Both the position numbers and the translations under genes were made by a program. From positions 1 through 38,438 of the forward strand of contig NZ_JAAWWS010000149.1 in NCBI RefSeq assembly GCF_012272825.1: a DNA stretch of 38,438 bases, read 5' to 3'. Origin of the DNA: Wenzhouxiangella sp. XN79A. Its GTDB lineage: Bacteria > Pseudomonadota > Gammaproteobacteria > Xanthomonadales > Wenzhouxiangellaceae. Positions within the stretch are counted from its first letter, which is position 1, and each line of letters opens with the position of its first letter. Positions 1 to 7,465 of this stretch are shown here, piece after piece. A model generated the notes under the pieces. That model had not been told where the DNA came from and searched no databases. It saw nothing but the letters and a program-made list of their open reading frames with translations.

Positions 1-1089
1 GCGCGCAGCGCGCGGCGCCGGCAGGCGGATGCCTCGATCGGACGGGACGACCTCGCGTCGATTCGAGCGGACCGGGGGCGCAACGTAGGCCGGCCGGGAC
101 GACGCCCGCACCGCGCTGCGGGTCCGCTCCTGTCGCGATTGCACCGACGGTCGTGCCGGCGAGGGCTGGACCGCAGGCCGCGACGAGCGCAGCGACGCGC
201 GGTCCTGGAACCGGCTCGGCGGCTCGATCCGGCGCTGCGGCTGCGACGCGCGCTGGACCGGTCGACGCAGTTCGCTGCGGGACGCACGCTGGCGCTCGAT
301 CCGGGACGGGTTCGACGAGCGAATCGACGAGCGCGGGGTCGAGGCACGTTCCGGCGCGACGTCGGCGCGGCGCTCCATCCGGGTCAGGCCGCCACTGCGC
401 GATGCAGGCACCGAAGTCCCGCGTTTCTGCTGCAGGACCTGCGTGCGCTGCATCGGCTGCTCGCCGCGCAGCGTACTGCCGCCGATCCGGCCATCGCGAC
501 GGGCCAGCAGGACGTCACGCGAGGCCTCGCTCTCCCGGCGCTGCAGCATCCGCAGCCGGTCGTTGGCCCGGTAGGCGGCATGCCCGTGGTCGGCATAGCG
601 GTCGTATCGATAGCCGTCGTACCAGCCCCGGCCGTAGCCGTCATGCCAGCCACGGCTGTAGCCGACGCCGCCGAAGAAGCCGTAGTGAGCGGGCTGCCAG
701 CGATACCCGTGACCGTGCCACGGATAGCCCCACCAGGGATCGCCGAACGACAGCGACACGCTCAGGCCGGGCCGGCTGCGGTGATATCCGCCGTAGCGCC
801 AGCCCGGGTAGGGGTAGTAATACGGATCCCAGTGGCCGACGACCACCGAATAGGGGTGGTAGTACTGGCTGAAATAGAAGTAGTCCAGCGACCAGTACGG
901 GTAGTAGACCGGGTTGGCGGCCCAGGCGCCGGAATAGGACCGGTCGTAGCCGTAGCTCCCGGCGTAGCGCGGCGCGGGGTCCTCGTAGTAGACCCCGTGC
1001 GCGCCGTAGCGCGGCGTGTAGACGGTCGTGCAGCCGGCCAGCACCAGGACCAGCGCAGCCAGGATCATGCGGACGGAGAACCGGTTCAT
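1..1089 (-). CDS. Tyr/Gly/Trp-rich lipoprotein with basic Arg/Ser/Pro tail (3' end outside window)
   Basis: The frame starts at ATG 1089 and stays open for 363 codons to the window edge, so the C-terminus is missing. A well-placed Shine-Dalgarno (GGAGGA, about 8 nt upstream) supports this start. The N-terminus is a lipoprotein signal with lipobox LAGC (Cys at residue 20). Residues 20-175 are exceptionally rich in Tyr, Gly, Trp and His, including a short internal repeat (SRGWHDGYGRGWYDGYRYD). Residues 180-363 are dominated by Arg, Ser, Pro and Gln, are strongly basic and are probably disordered. No family or enzymatic motif is recognised. From the sequence it is an envelope lipoprotein; binding to LPS, peptidoglycan or other polyanions through the tail is only inference. 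Overlapping plus-strand frames in this region are GC-driven shadows. Confidence 0.8.
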   Translation of the reverse strand, partial: MNRFSVRMILAALVLVLAGCTTVYTPRYGAHGVYYEDPAPRYAGSYGYDRSYSGAWAANPVYYPYWSLDYFYFSQYYHPYSVVVGHWDPYYYPYPGWRYGGYHRSRPGLSVSLSFGDPWWGYPWHGHGYRWQPAHYGFFGGVGYSRGWHDGYGRGWYDGYRYDRYADHGHAAYRANDRLRMLQRRESEASRDVLLARRDGRIGGSTLRGEQPMQRTQVLQQKRGTSVPASRSGGLTRMERRADVAPERASTPRSSIRSSNPSRIERQRASRSELRRPVQRASQPQRRIEPPSRFQDRASLRSSRPAVQPSPARPSVQSRQERTRSAVRASSRPAYVAPPVRSNRREVVPSDRGIRLPAPRAAR

Positions 1090-1134
1090 GGTGGCGTTCC
1101 TCCGGAAAGTGGACCTCCACGCTACCACGGGGGG

Positions 1135-1151
1135 ATTAACCGAACCTGAAC
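1135..1151 (-). promoter_or_regulatory. Candidate OmpR-family direct repeat upstream of the lipoprotein gene
   Basis: Read on the minus strand the site is GTTCAG, five bases, GTTAAT, with half-sites starting 11 bp apart. An 11-bp repeat period is typical of OmpR/PhoB/PmrA-type response regulator boxes. It lies about 46 bp upstream of the lipoprotein start. No response regulator gene is in the window, and the exact motif is not one I can match to a named regulator. Confidence 0.3.
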
Positions 1152-1177
1152 CGGTCGCACGTCGCGATCCGCCCGGC

Positions 1178-1927
1178 CTACATGTTCAGCGTCCGCCCGC
1201 CGTCGACGGCCAGCACCTGGCCGGTCACGTAGGGCGCATCGAGGGCCAGGAACACGACGGCCCCGGCGATGTCCTCCGGCCGACCCTGGCGGGCCAGCGG
1301 CACGCGCTCGAGAATGTCGTGCATGGCTTCGTCGGACTGCGCGGCCTTGCCTTCCGGCCACAGGATCGAGCCCGGCGCCACCGCATTGACCCGCAGTGCC
1401 GGCGCAAGGTCCTTGGCCAGCGCCCGGGTCTGCATGATCAGGCCGGCCTTGGCCTGGCTGTAGATCGCGTGATTCTTCAGCGGGACCAGCCCGTGGATGT
1501 CGACGAGATTGACGATCGCGCCGCCGTCCGGCATGGCCTCGGCCGCGGCCAGGGACAGCCAGAACGGCGCACGCTGGTTGCTGTCGACCAGCGCCGCCCA
1601 GTCGCGGTGGGTCGCCTCGCCAAGCGGCGTCGGATGGAACGCCGAGGCGTTGTTGACCAGCACGTCGAGGCGGCCGAACCGCGTACGGGCGGCATCGACG
1701 ATCCGACCCGGCGCGTCGTCGTCCTCGAGGTCGGCGACGACCACCGCCGCGCTTTCGGGCCGGGCCGCGTTCAGCCGGCCGGCCAGCGCATCGGCCTCCG
1801 CACGCGATCGCCGGCAGTGGATCAGCACGCGCAGGCCGCGCTCATGCAGCGCCTCGGCGATCACTGCGCCGATCCGGCGCGCCGCGCCCGTTACAATCGC
1901 GACTCGCTCGCCGCTCGGGTTCGTCAT
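1178..1927 (-). CDS. SDR-family oxidoreductase, pteridine reductase-like
   Basis: This is a 249-residue short-chain dehydrogenase. The cofactor motif TGAARRIG (13-20), followed by the HCRRS strand end, is the TGxxxRxG variant typical of pteridine reductases such as PTR1 and FolM. NNAS lies at 92-95 and runs into SAFHPTPLGE, close to the PTR1 pattern. The catalytic set is D143, Y156 and K160 (YSQAK). The likely role is NADPH-dependent reduction of dihydropterin or dihydrofolate in the cytoplasm. Family membership is clear; the substrate is inferred from the motif variant, and a generic SDR is the alternative. ATG 1927 is the start, directly abutting and overlapping the divergent methyltransferase start, so its promoter must lie inside that gene. 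Confidence 0.85.
   Translation of the reverse strand: MTNPSGERVAIVTGAARRIGAVIAEALHERGLRVLIHCRRSRAEADALAGRLNAARPESAAVVVADLEDDDAPGRIVDAARTRFGRLDVLVNNASAFHPTPLGEATHRDWAALVDSNQRAPFWLSLAAAEAMPDGGAIVNLVDIHGLVPLKNHAIYSQAKAGLIMQTRALAKDLAPALRVNAVAPGSILWPEGKAAQSDEAMHDILERVPLARQGRPEDIAGAVVFLALDAPYVTGQVLAVDGGRTLNM
1892..1897 (+). promoter_or_regulatory. Candidate -10 box for the MidA-like methyltransferase
   Basis: TACAAT lies inside the SDR coding region, about 33 bp before the GTG start of the divergent methyltransferase. No good -35 hexamer is seen at 16-18 bp spacing. With no intergenic DNA between the two genes, a promoter of this kind is required. Confidence 0.3.
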
Positions 1928-1929
1928 TG

Positions 1930-3093
1930 GTGCGTTCCTCGCTCGATCTTCCGCCGCCGCCCGATGAACTGGCGATGCTCAGCCGTGAATTGTGGACCAG
2001 GATCGTCAACATCATCGAGCGTGACGGCCCGATTCCGTTTTCCCGCTACATGCAGATGGCGCTGTACGAGTCCGGCCTGGGCTACTACGTCAACGGCCTG
2101 CACAAGTTCGGCGCGGCCGGCGACTTCGTCACCGCACCGGAAGAGGGGCCGCTGTTCGGCCAGGCGCTGGCTGCGCTGCTCGATCCGCTCGCCGAGACGC
2201 TGGGACCGGACTGGACGCTGCTGGAACTCGGACCCGGCTCGGGCGCGCTGGCCCGAGCGCTGCTGACCTCACTGGACCGACCGCCGGCCCGGCTGCTGCT
2301 GCTCGAACCCAGCGCCGCACTGCGCGAGGTCCAGCGCGAGTGCCTGGCCGGGCTGACCGACGACCTGCGCGGGCGCGTGGAGTGGATCGACCGCCCGCCG
2401 GCGGCCTTCGACGGCGCGATCATCGGCAACGAGGTCATCGACGCATTGCCGGTCGAACGCTTCGCGATCGAAGACGATGGGCCCTATCGACTCGGCGTCG
2501 GGGTCGAGAACGGCCGCCCGGTCGAACGGAGGCTGCCCGCCGACGACCGGCTGCGCGCGGCGCTGGCGGCGATCGAAGCCGACCTCGCCGCGCCGCTGCC
2601 GCCCGGCTACCGCTCCGAGCTGTGCGTCGACCTGGCCGGCTGGATCGAGACCGTCACCGCCCCGCTCGAACGCGGCGCGGTGGTGCTGGCCGACTACGGG
2701 TACCCGCGGCGCGAGTACTACCACCCCGAGCGCAGCACCGGCACCCTGGTCTGCCAGTACCGACACCGGGCGCATTTCGACCCGTTCTGCTGGCCCGGGC
2801 TGACCGACCTGTCGAGCTTCGTCGATTTCACCGCGGTCGCCGACGGCCTGGTCGCGGCCGGCCTCGACCCGGCCGGGTTCACGACCCAGGCCGGCTTCCT
2901 GCTCGGCAGCGGCACGCTGGATCGCCTCGAGGCAATCGAGGATCCGGCCGAACGCGCCCGGCGGACCGGCGAATTCAAGCGGCTGGCGCTGCCCGGCGAG
3001 ATGGGCGAGAAGTTCAAGCTGATCGCCGCCACCCGCGGCTGCGCGCTGAACGAGGCCCCGTTCCTGCTCGCCGACCAGCGCGACCGGCTCTGA
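1930..3093 (+). CDS. Class I SAM-dependent methyltransferase, MidA/NDUFAF7 family
   Basis: The protein has 387 residues if translation starts at GTG 1930. TTG 1927 and ATG 1975 are in-frame alternatives, and ATG 1975 would still keep the conserved GPIPFSRYM segment. Family hallmarks are IPFSRYMQMALY (35-46), GDFVTAPEEGPLFGQ (64-78), and the SAM loop LELGPGSG (98-105). Mitochondrial NDUFAF7 symmetrically dimethylates an arginine of a complex I subunit. Bacterial members are widespread but mostly uncharacterised, so the substrate here is unknown. The start overlaps the divergent SDR start, an arrangement without any intergenic spacer. Confidence 0.87.
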   Translation: MRSSLDLPPPPDELAMLSRELWTRIVNIIERDGPIPFSRYMQMALYESGLGYYVNGLHKFGAAGDFVTAPEEGPLFGQALAALLDPLAETLGPDWTLLELGPGSGALARALLTSLDRPPARLLLLEPSAALREVQRECLAGLTDDLRGRVEWIDRPPAAFDGAIIGNEVIDALPVERFAIEDDGPYRLGVGVENGRPVERRLPADDRLRAALAAIEADLAAPLPPGYRSELCVDLAGWIETVTAPLERGAVVLADYGYPRREYYHPERSTGTLVCQYRHRAHFDPFCWPGLTDLSSFVDFTAVADGLVAAGLDPAGFTTQAGFLLGSGTLDRLEAIEDPAERARRTGEFKRLALPGEMGEKFKLIAATRGCALNEAPFLLADQRDRL

Positions 3094-3183
3094 GCCGACC
3101 GGGCGGCGATCCGCGGCGATGGCGCCCGGCGGACGCCGGGAGTATGCTTGGACGCTCGCGCCCTGCGGACCCGCGCCGATGCA

Positions 3184-5214
3184 ATGAACGTCCAGGTCAC
3201 GGAACTGGTGATTGCGATCCAGCTGGCGCAGTGCGTCGCCAGCCTGGTGCTGGCCGGCCTGCTCTGGGTGTTCGTTCGCTCCTTCCAGCAATCGTTCCTG
3301 TTCCACTGGGCCCTCAGTGCGGCCGCGCTGGCGCTCTACCTGGCCACCTCGACCGCCGCGCTGGCCACGTGGTGGCTGCTGCCCGAGGCCGCCGGGCTGC
3401 GGCTGGGCCTGTCGTTGCTGTCGCTGGCCGCGGCCTATCCGCACGTGACCTGGCTGTTGATGGGCACCTGGGAAGCCGTCCACGGCCGCTCGCTGACCGG
3501 CCCGCGCTGGACCGCCACGGTGTCGGCCGCGGCGTTGTTCGGCATCGCCACCGCGCTGGTCCAGCCGTTCGACCCCGAGGCCACCGCGCTGCGCAGCCTG
3601 CTCCGGGTCGACCTGCGCTACGCGCTGACCGGCGTTGCGTTTCTCGCCGCCGGCCTGCTGCTGTGGCGCGCCCAGCGCGGCCTGCGCCAGATCGGCGCCC
3701 GGCTGGGTGCGATCGCGTTCATTCTCTACGGACTGCAGGGCCTGCACGTCGCCACGGTCAACCTGATCGGCCGCGAAGGCGGGGCGGTGCCGTTCTATGC
3801 CGGCTACATCACCCTGTTCGATTTCCTGTTCCAGTCGCTGATGGCGCTCGGCATCATCGTCTGGCTGCTGGAGCTGCAGCGGCTGCGCACGCACCGGATC
3901 CACAGCCAGCTGACCCATGCCCGGCAGCACGACCCGGGCACCGGGCTGCCGAACCGCACGCTGGCCACCGAGCAGCTCGGCGAGCTGATGCAGCATCCCG
4001 GGCCGGACCGGATCGCGGTGATCGCCATCGGCGTCAATCGATTCTCGCTGGTCCACCAGGCGCTGGGCTGGGACCAGGCCGAGGACATGATGGGTCGGAT
4101 CGCCCACCGCATCCATCGCTCGCTGAACCGGCGCTGCGTGCTCGGCCGGCTCAGCGAGCGCGACTTCCTGGTCCTGCGGCCGACGCTGGATACGCCCGAA
4201 GGCGTGCGCGAGTGGACCGAGAACCTGCTGACGGCCAACAGCCAGCCGCTGGACATCCGTGAGCAGGAGGTCTACGTCAGCCTGTGTGCGGGCGTCAGCC
4301 TGCACCCGGACGACGGCAACGACGCCGCGGCGCTGGTTCGCCAGGCCCAGCAGGCCCTGGTCCGCTCGAGCCGACTCGGACGCAACGCCACGCTGTACCG
4401 CGAGCTCAGCCGGCGCGACGCCGACGACGATGAAGCGCGGCTGAAGCTGGAGGCCGAACTGCGCCGCGGGCTGACCGAGAACCAGTTCGAGATGCACTAC
4501 CAGCCGATCATCGCGCTGGACGATCACCGGGTGACCGGCTTCGAGGCGCTGATGCGCTGGCGCCATCCCGGCCGCGGCCTGCTCGGTCCGGCGGCCTTTC
4601 TCGACCAGGCGGCCGAAATCGGCATCATCGACGAACTCGAGTTCCGCGCGCTGCAGCTGGCGATCGGCCAGCTGCGGACCTGGCACCTGGACCGCTCCCT
4701 GCGCCACCTCCGGATGTCGATCAACATCAGCGCGCCGAAATTCCAGCAGTCCGACCTGGTCGACCAGATCCTCGAGACCTGCGACCAGTTCGCGGTCGCG
4801 CCCGATCGGCTGCAGCTGGAGATCACCGAGGACACCGCGATCCGTGAGCTGCAGAGCGGCAACGACAACATCCGCGCGCTGCAGCAGGCCGGCATCGGCG
4901 TGGCGCTGGACGACTTCGGCACCGGCTACAGCAGCCTGGCCCACCTGCGCGACCTGCACGTCGACCAGATCAAGCTCGACCGCCGCTTCCTGACCGACAT
5001 CGACCAGGACCCGCGCCAGCGCGACCTGCTGACGGCGATGATCCGGCTGGTTCACAGCATGGGCATGGACGTGGTTGCCGAGGGCGTGGAGAAACGCGAC
5101 CAGCTGGTGTTCCTGACCGAAACCGGCTGCGATTTCGCCCAGGGCTACCTGCTCCAGAAACCGCGCGCCGCCGACCTGTGCCAGTTCCGTTTGCGCCGAC
5201 CGGTCGCGGTCTGA
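3184..5214 (+). CDS. Membrane cyclic-di-GMP phosphodiesterase, degenerate GGDEF plus EAL
   Basis: The protein has 676 residues, with ATG 3184 preferred over an upstream TTG at 3148. Residues 1-230 form about seven hydrophobic membrane segments. Residues 245-395 are a GGDEF fold in which the signature loop reads LSERD (323-327) instead of GGDEF, so cyclase activity is not expected. Residues 430-665 are an EAL domain with the catalytic set intact: E454-A-L, N514, E546, DDFGTG (576-581), K597, E633 and Q653. It most likely hydrolyses c-di-GMP, with the dead GGDEF serving as a regulatory or GTP-sensing module. The membrane region could sense an unknown signal. It converges on cca with only 22 bp between stops. 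Confidence 0.92.
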   Translation: MNVQVTELVIAIQLAQCVASLVLAGLLWVFVRSFQQSFLFHWALSAAALALYLATSTAALATWWLLPEAAGLRLGLSLLSLAAAYPHVTWLLMGTWEAVHGRSLTGPRWTATVSAAALFGIATALVQPFDPEATALRSLLRVDLRYALTGVAFLAAGLLLWRAQRGLRQIGARLGAIAFILYGLQGLHVATVNLIGREGGAVPFYAGYITLFDFLFQSLMALGIIVWLLELQRLRTHRIHSQLTHARQHDPGTGLPNRTLATEQLGELMQHPGPDRIAVIAIGVNRFSLVHQALGWDQAEDMMGRIAHRIHRSLNRRCVLGRLSERDFLVLRPTLDTPEGVREWTENLLTANSQPLDIREQEVYVSLCAGVSLHPDDGNDAAALVRQAQQALVRSSRLGRNATLYRELSRRDADDDEARLKLEAELRRGLTENQFEMHYQPIIALDDHRVTGFEALMRWRHPGRGLLGPAAFLDQAAEIGIIDELEFRALQLAIGQLRTWHLDRSLRHLRMSINISAPKFQQSDLVDQILETCDQFAVAPDRLQLEITEDTAIRELQSGNDNIRALQQAGIGVALDDFGTGYSSLAHLRDLHVDQIKLDRRFLTDIDQDPRQRDLLTAMIRLVHSMGMDVVAEGVEKRDQLVFLTETGCDFAQGYLLQKPRAADLCQFRLRRPVAV

Positions 5215-5236
5215 TCGAACACCGGCAGCGGCCGGC

Positions 5237-6493
5237 TCAGCGCCGCCCGAGCAGACGACGGACCCGGCCGATGCGTTCGTCCCGGATCGCCGCCCCCAGC
5301 TTCGGCCCCCGGTGACCCCGCGCGGCCAGCGCCGCGGCATCGACCTCGGCGGTGAGCACGGCGGCCCGGCGCAGCAGGTCGATTTCAGGCACCGGCGATG
5401 CAACCCGGCCCTTGCGGCCCTGGCGATCGGCCTGACAGGCCTGCAGGAACTGCTCGAACCGCTCCGGCCGGCGCCAGGCATCGACGCGCTGGAGCAGATC
5501 GACCAGCGTGGCCGGACGCAGCGTGGCGGCGCGATGGACGTTCAGGTGATGTCGGCAGACCAGCAGGCCCAGCTCGCGGCAGGCGCTCGGCACGCGCAGC
5601 CGTGCGCAGACCGCTTCGACCAGCGGCAGGCCGGCCGTTTCGTGCCCGGGGTGCGACGGCAGCGCGTCGTCCGGCGTGATGCCCTTGCCGAGGTCGTGGA
5701 CCAGCGCGGCAAACCTGACCGCCAGGGCGCGCTCGTCGGCGGCAGCCACGTCCAGCACCCGCATCACGTGGTCGCCGGTGTCGATTTCCGGGTGCCAGCG
5801 CGCAACCTGCGGTACCCCGAACAGGACGTCGAGCTCGGGCAGCAGGCGGGCCAGCGCGCCGAACTCGCGCAGCAGGCGGAAGAAGCGCGACGGCCGCGGA
5901 TGCATCATTGCCCGACTCATTTCCTGCCAGACCCGCTCGGCCACCAGCTGGTCGACTTCGCCGCTGGCGACCAGCCGCCGGGCCAGTGCCGAGGTCTCCT
6001 CGGCAATGTCGAACGCGGCGAAGCGGGTCGCGAAGCGGGCCAGCCGCAGCAGTCGGACCGGGTCCTCGACGAAGGCCGGCGAAACGTGTCGCAGCGTCCG
6101 CCGTTCGAGGTCGCGGCGACCGTCGAACGGGTCGATCAACCGGCCACTGCGGTCCTCGGCGATTGCGTTGATGGTCAGGTCGCGGCGGCGCAGGTCGTCG
6201 GTCAGCGTGACATCCGGGCCGGTGTGGAAGGCAAACCCGGCGTAGCCGGACCCGGACTTGCGCTCGGTCCGGGCCAGCGCGAACTCGTCGCCGCGCTCCG
6301 GATGCAGGAACACCGGAAAGTCGCGGCCGACCGGCCGGAACCCGCGGCCGGCCAGCTGCTCGGGCGAGCTGCCGACGACCACGAAATCGCTGTCGGCGAC
6401 CGGCAAGCCGAGCAGCTCGTCGCGAATCGCACCGCCGACCCGGTAGACCTCGAGGCCGTCCAGTCGCGGATCGTCGGCCCAGCCCGGCGGCAC
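5237..6493 (-). CDS. cca: Multifunctional CCA protein (tRNA nucleotidyltransferase)
   Basis: The enzyme adds or repairs the 3' CCA end of tRNA and is 418 residues long, close to the E. coli enzyme (412). The nucleotidyltransferase core shows GGAIRDELLGL (20-30) and the metal-binding D34-S-D36, followed by RRRDLTINA (102-110). The C-terminal half carries an HD domain (H266-D267 in LVHDLGKG), as in class II gammaproteobacterial enzymes with added phosphatase and phosphodiesterase activity. The start is GTG 6493, one base after the stop of the upstream epimerase, implying translational coupling. The order slt, epimerase, cca looks like a conserved minus-strand run. Confidence 0.95.
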   Translation of the reverse strand: MPPGWADDPRLDGLEVYRVGGAIRDELLGLPVADSDFVVVGSSPEQLAGRGFRPVGRDFPVFLHPERGDEFALARTERKSGSGYAGFAFHTGPDVTLTDDLRRRDLTINAIAEDRSGRLIDPFDGRRDLERRTLRHVSPAFVEDPVRLLRLARFATRFAAFDIAEETSALARRLVASGEVDQLVAERVWQEMSRAMMHPRPSRFFRLLREFGALARLLPELDVLFGVPQVARWHPEIDTGDHVMRVLDVAAADERALAVRFAALVHDLGKGITPDDALPSHPGHETAGLPLVEAVCARLRVPSACRELGLLVCRHHLNVHRAATLRPATLVDLLQRVDAWRRPERFEQFLQACQADRQGRKGRVASPVPEIDLLRRAAVLTAEVDAAALAARGHRGPKLGAAIRDERIGRVRRLLGRR

Positions 6494-6494
6494 G

Positions 6495-7433
6495 TCAGCT
6501 GCGGCGCGCGCGCTGACGGAAGCGCTGGTAGCGCGACTGGCGACCGCCGTCGGCGAGCCATTCGACCGCCTTGTCGGCCATGCCCCAGGGCTCGATGCCG
6601 AGCCGCTCGAAGCCCGGTTCGCTGCAGACCGAGTCGATCTTCAGCGACTTGAAATTGTCCGACGAGAACGGCTTGCCCGGCACCAGGTCGAACACCTTGC
6701 CCTGCAGCCAGCCCAGTGCGTCGGGCAAGCCGACGACGAGGCGCTTCATGCCGCGCTGCCTGGCGACCCAGCGGACCAGCTCGTCGAGCCGCCAGATCTC
6801 GCGGCCGCACAGCTCGTAGACCTCGCCGACGCTGTCGTCGCGCTCCAGCGCACGAGCAAAGGCCTCGACCACGTCACCGATCCAGACCGGCGCGAAGCGG
6901 GCCTGCGGACGGGCCAGCGGCAGCACCGGCGAGATCGCCAGCAGGCCGGCAAAGCGGTTCAGGAAGCTGTCGTCGGGACCGAAGATCGTCGACGGCCGGA
7001 CCATCGTCCAGTCCAGGCCCGACTCACGGACCCGCTGCTCGCCTTCGCCGCGGGTGATCAGGTAATGGCTCTCGCCCTGGCCGGCGTTCAGCGCGCTCAT
7101 GTGAACGAAGCGTGCGACCCCGGCCCGGCGGCAGGCCTCGATCGCGCCCTCGACCAGCTCGACGTGGGCGCGCCGGAAGCCGGCGCCGCTGAAGCCGCGC
7201 TCGTTGAGAATGCCGACCAGGTTGATCAGCACGTCGTGGCCGGCCAGGGCCTCGCTCAGGGCCTCGACGTCGTAGGGATCGAAGGCCCGGACCGCCAGGC
7301 CCGGAACGATCTTCAACCGCCGCGCGGTCGGCGCGTGTCGGGTGGCAACGGTCACCCGGTGACCGGCGCGCGACAGCCGGCGGCTGAGGTGACCGCCGAC
7401 GAACCCGGAGCCTCCGAGAATCAGGATCTTCAT
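6495..7433 (-). CDS. NAD(P)-binding epimerase-like protein, complex I NDUFA9 family
   Basis: This 312-residue extended/atypical SDR has a Rossmann motif GGSGFVG (7-13) after MKILIL. It belongs to the group related to mitochondrial NDUFA9, with the pattern NLVGIL, FVHMSALNA and RPSTIFGPDD. It lacks a clear YxxxK and is generally thought to bind NAD(P)H without classical catalysis. Its bacterial role is unknown; quinone or respiratory-chain related functions are proposed for relatives. ATG 7433 is chosen because the Rossmann strand begins directly there. The open frame extends far upstream, but that part is antisense-like sequence inside the transglycosylase gene. It is followed one base later by cca. 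Confidence 0.88.
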   Translation of the reverse strand: MKILILGGSGFVGGHLSRRLSRAGHRVTVATRHAPTARRLKIVPGLAVRAFDPYDVEALSEALAGHDVLINLVGILNERGFSGAGFRRAHVELVEGAIEACRRAGVARFVHMSALNAGQGESHYLITRGEGEQRVRESGLDWTMVRPSTIFGPDDSFLNRFAGLLAISPVLPLARPQARFAPVWIGDVVEAFARALERDDSVGEVYELCGREIWRLDELVRWVARQRGMKRLVVGLPDALGWLQGKVFDLVPGKPFSSDNFKSLKIDSVCSEPGFERLGIEPWGMADKAVEWLADGGRQSRYQRFRQRARRS

Positions 7434-7465
7434 CGTGGGTAGCAGGACCTTGCGTGAACCGACCG

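Noticed and set aside
139-1149. Plus-strand open frames across the first kilobase
   Set aside because: The minus strand has a lipobox, Shine-Dalgarno and coherent protein; the plus frames are Arg/Pro/Ala-rich without motifs.
2269-5481. A 1070-codon minus-strand open frame, and similar long frames opposite the EAL, pepN, gltA and amidohydrolase genes
   Set aside because: They mirror well-supported genes, have low-complexity Arg/Gln/Ala/Val/Asp composition and no motifs. They arise from high GC at third positions.
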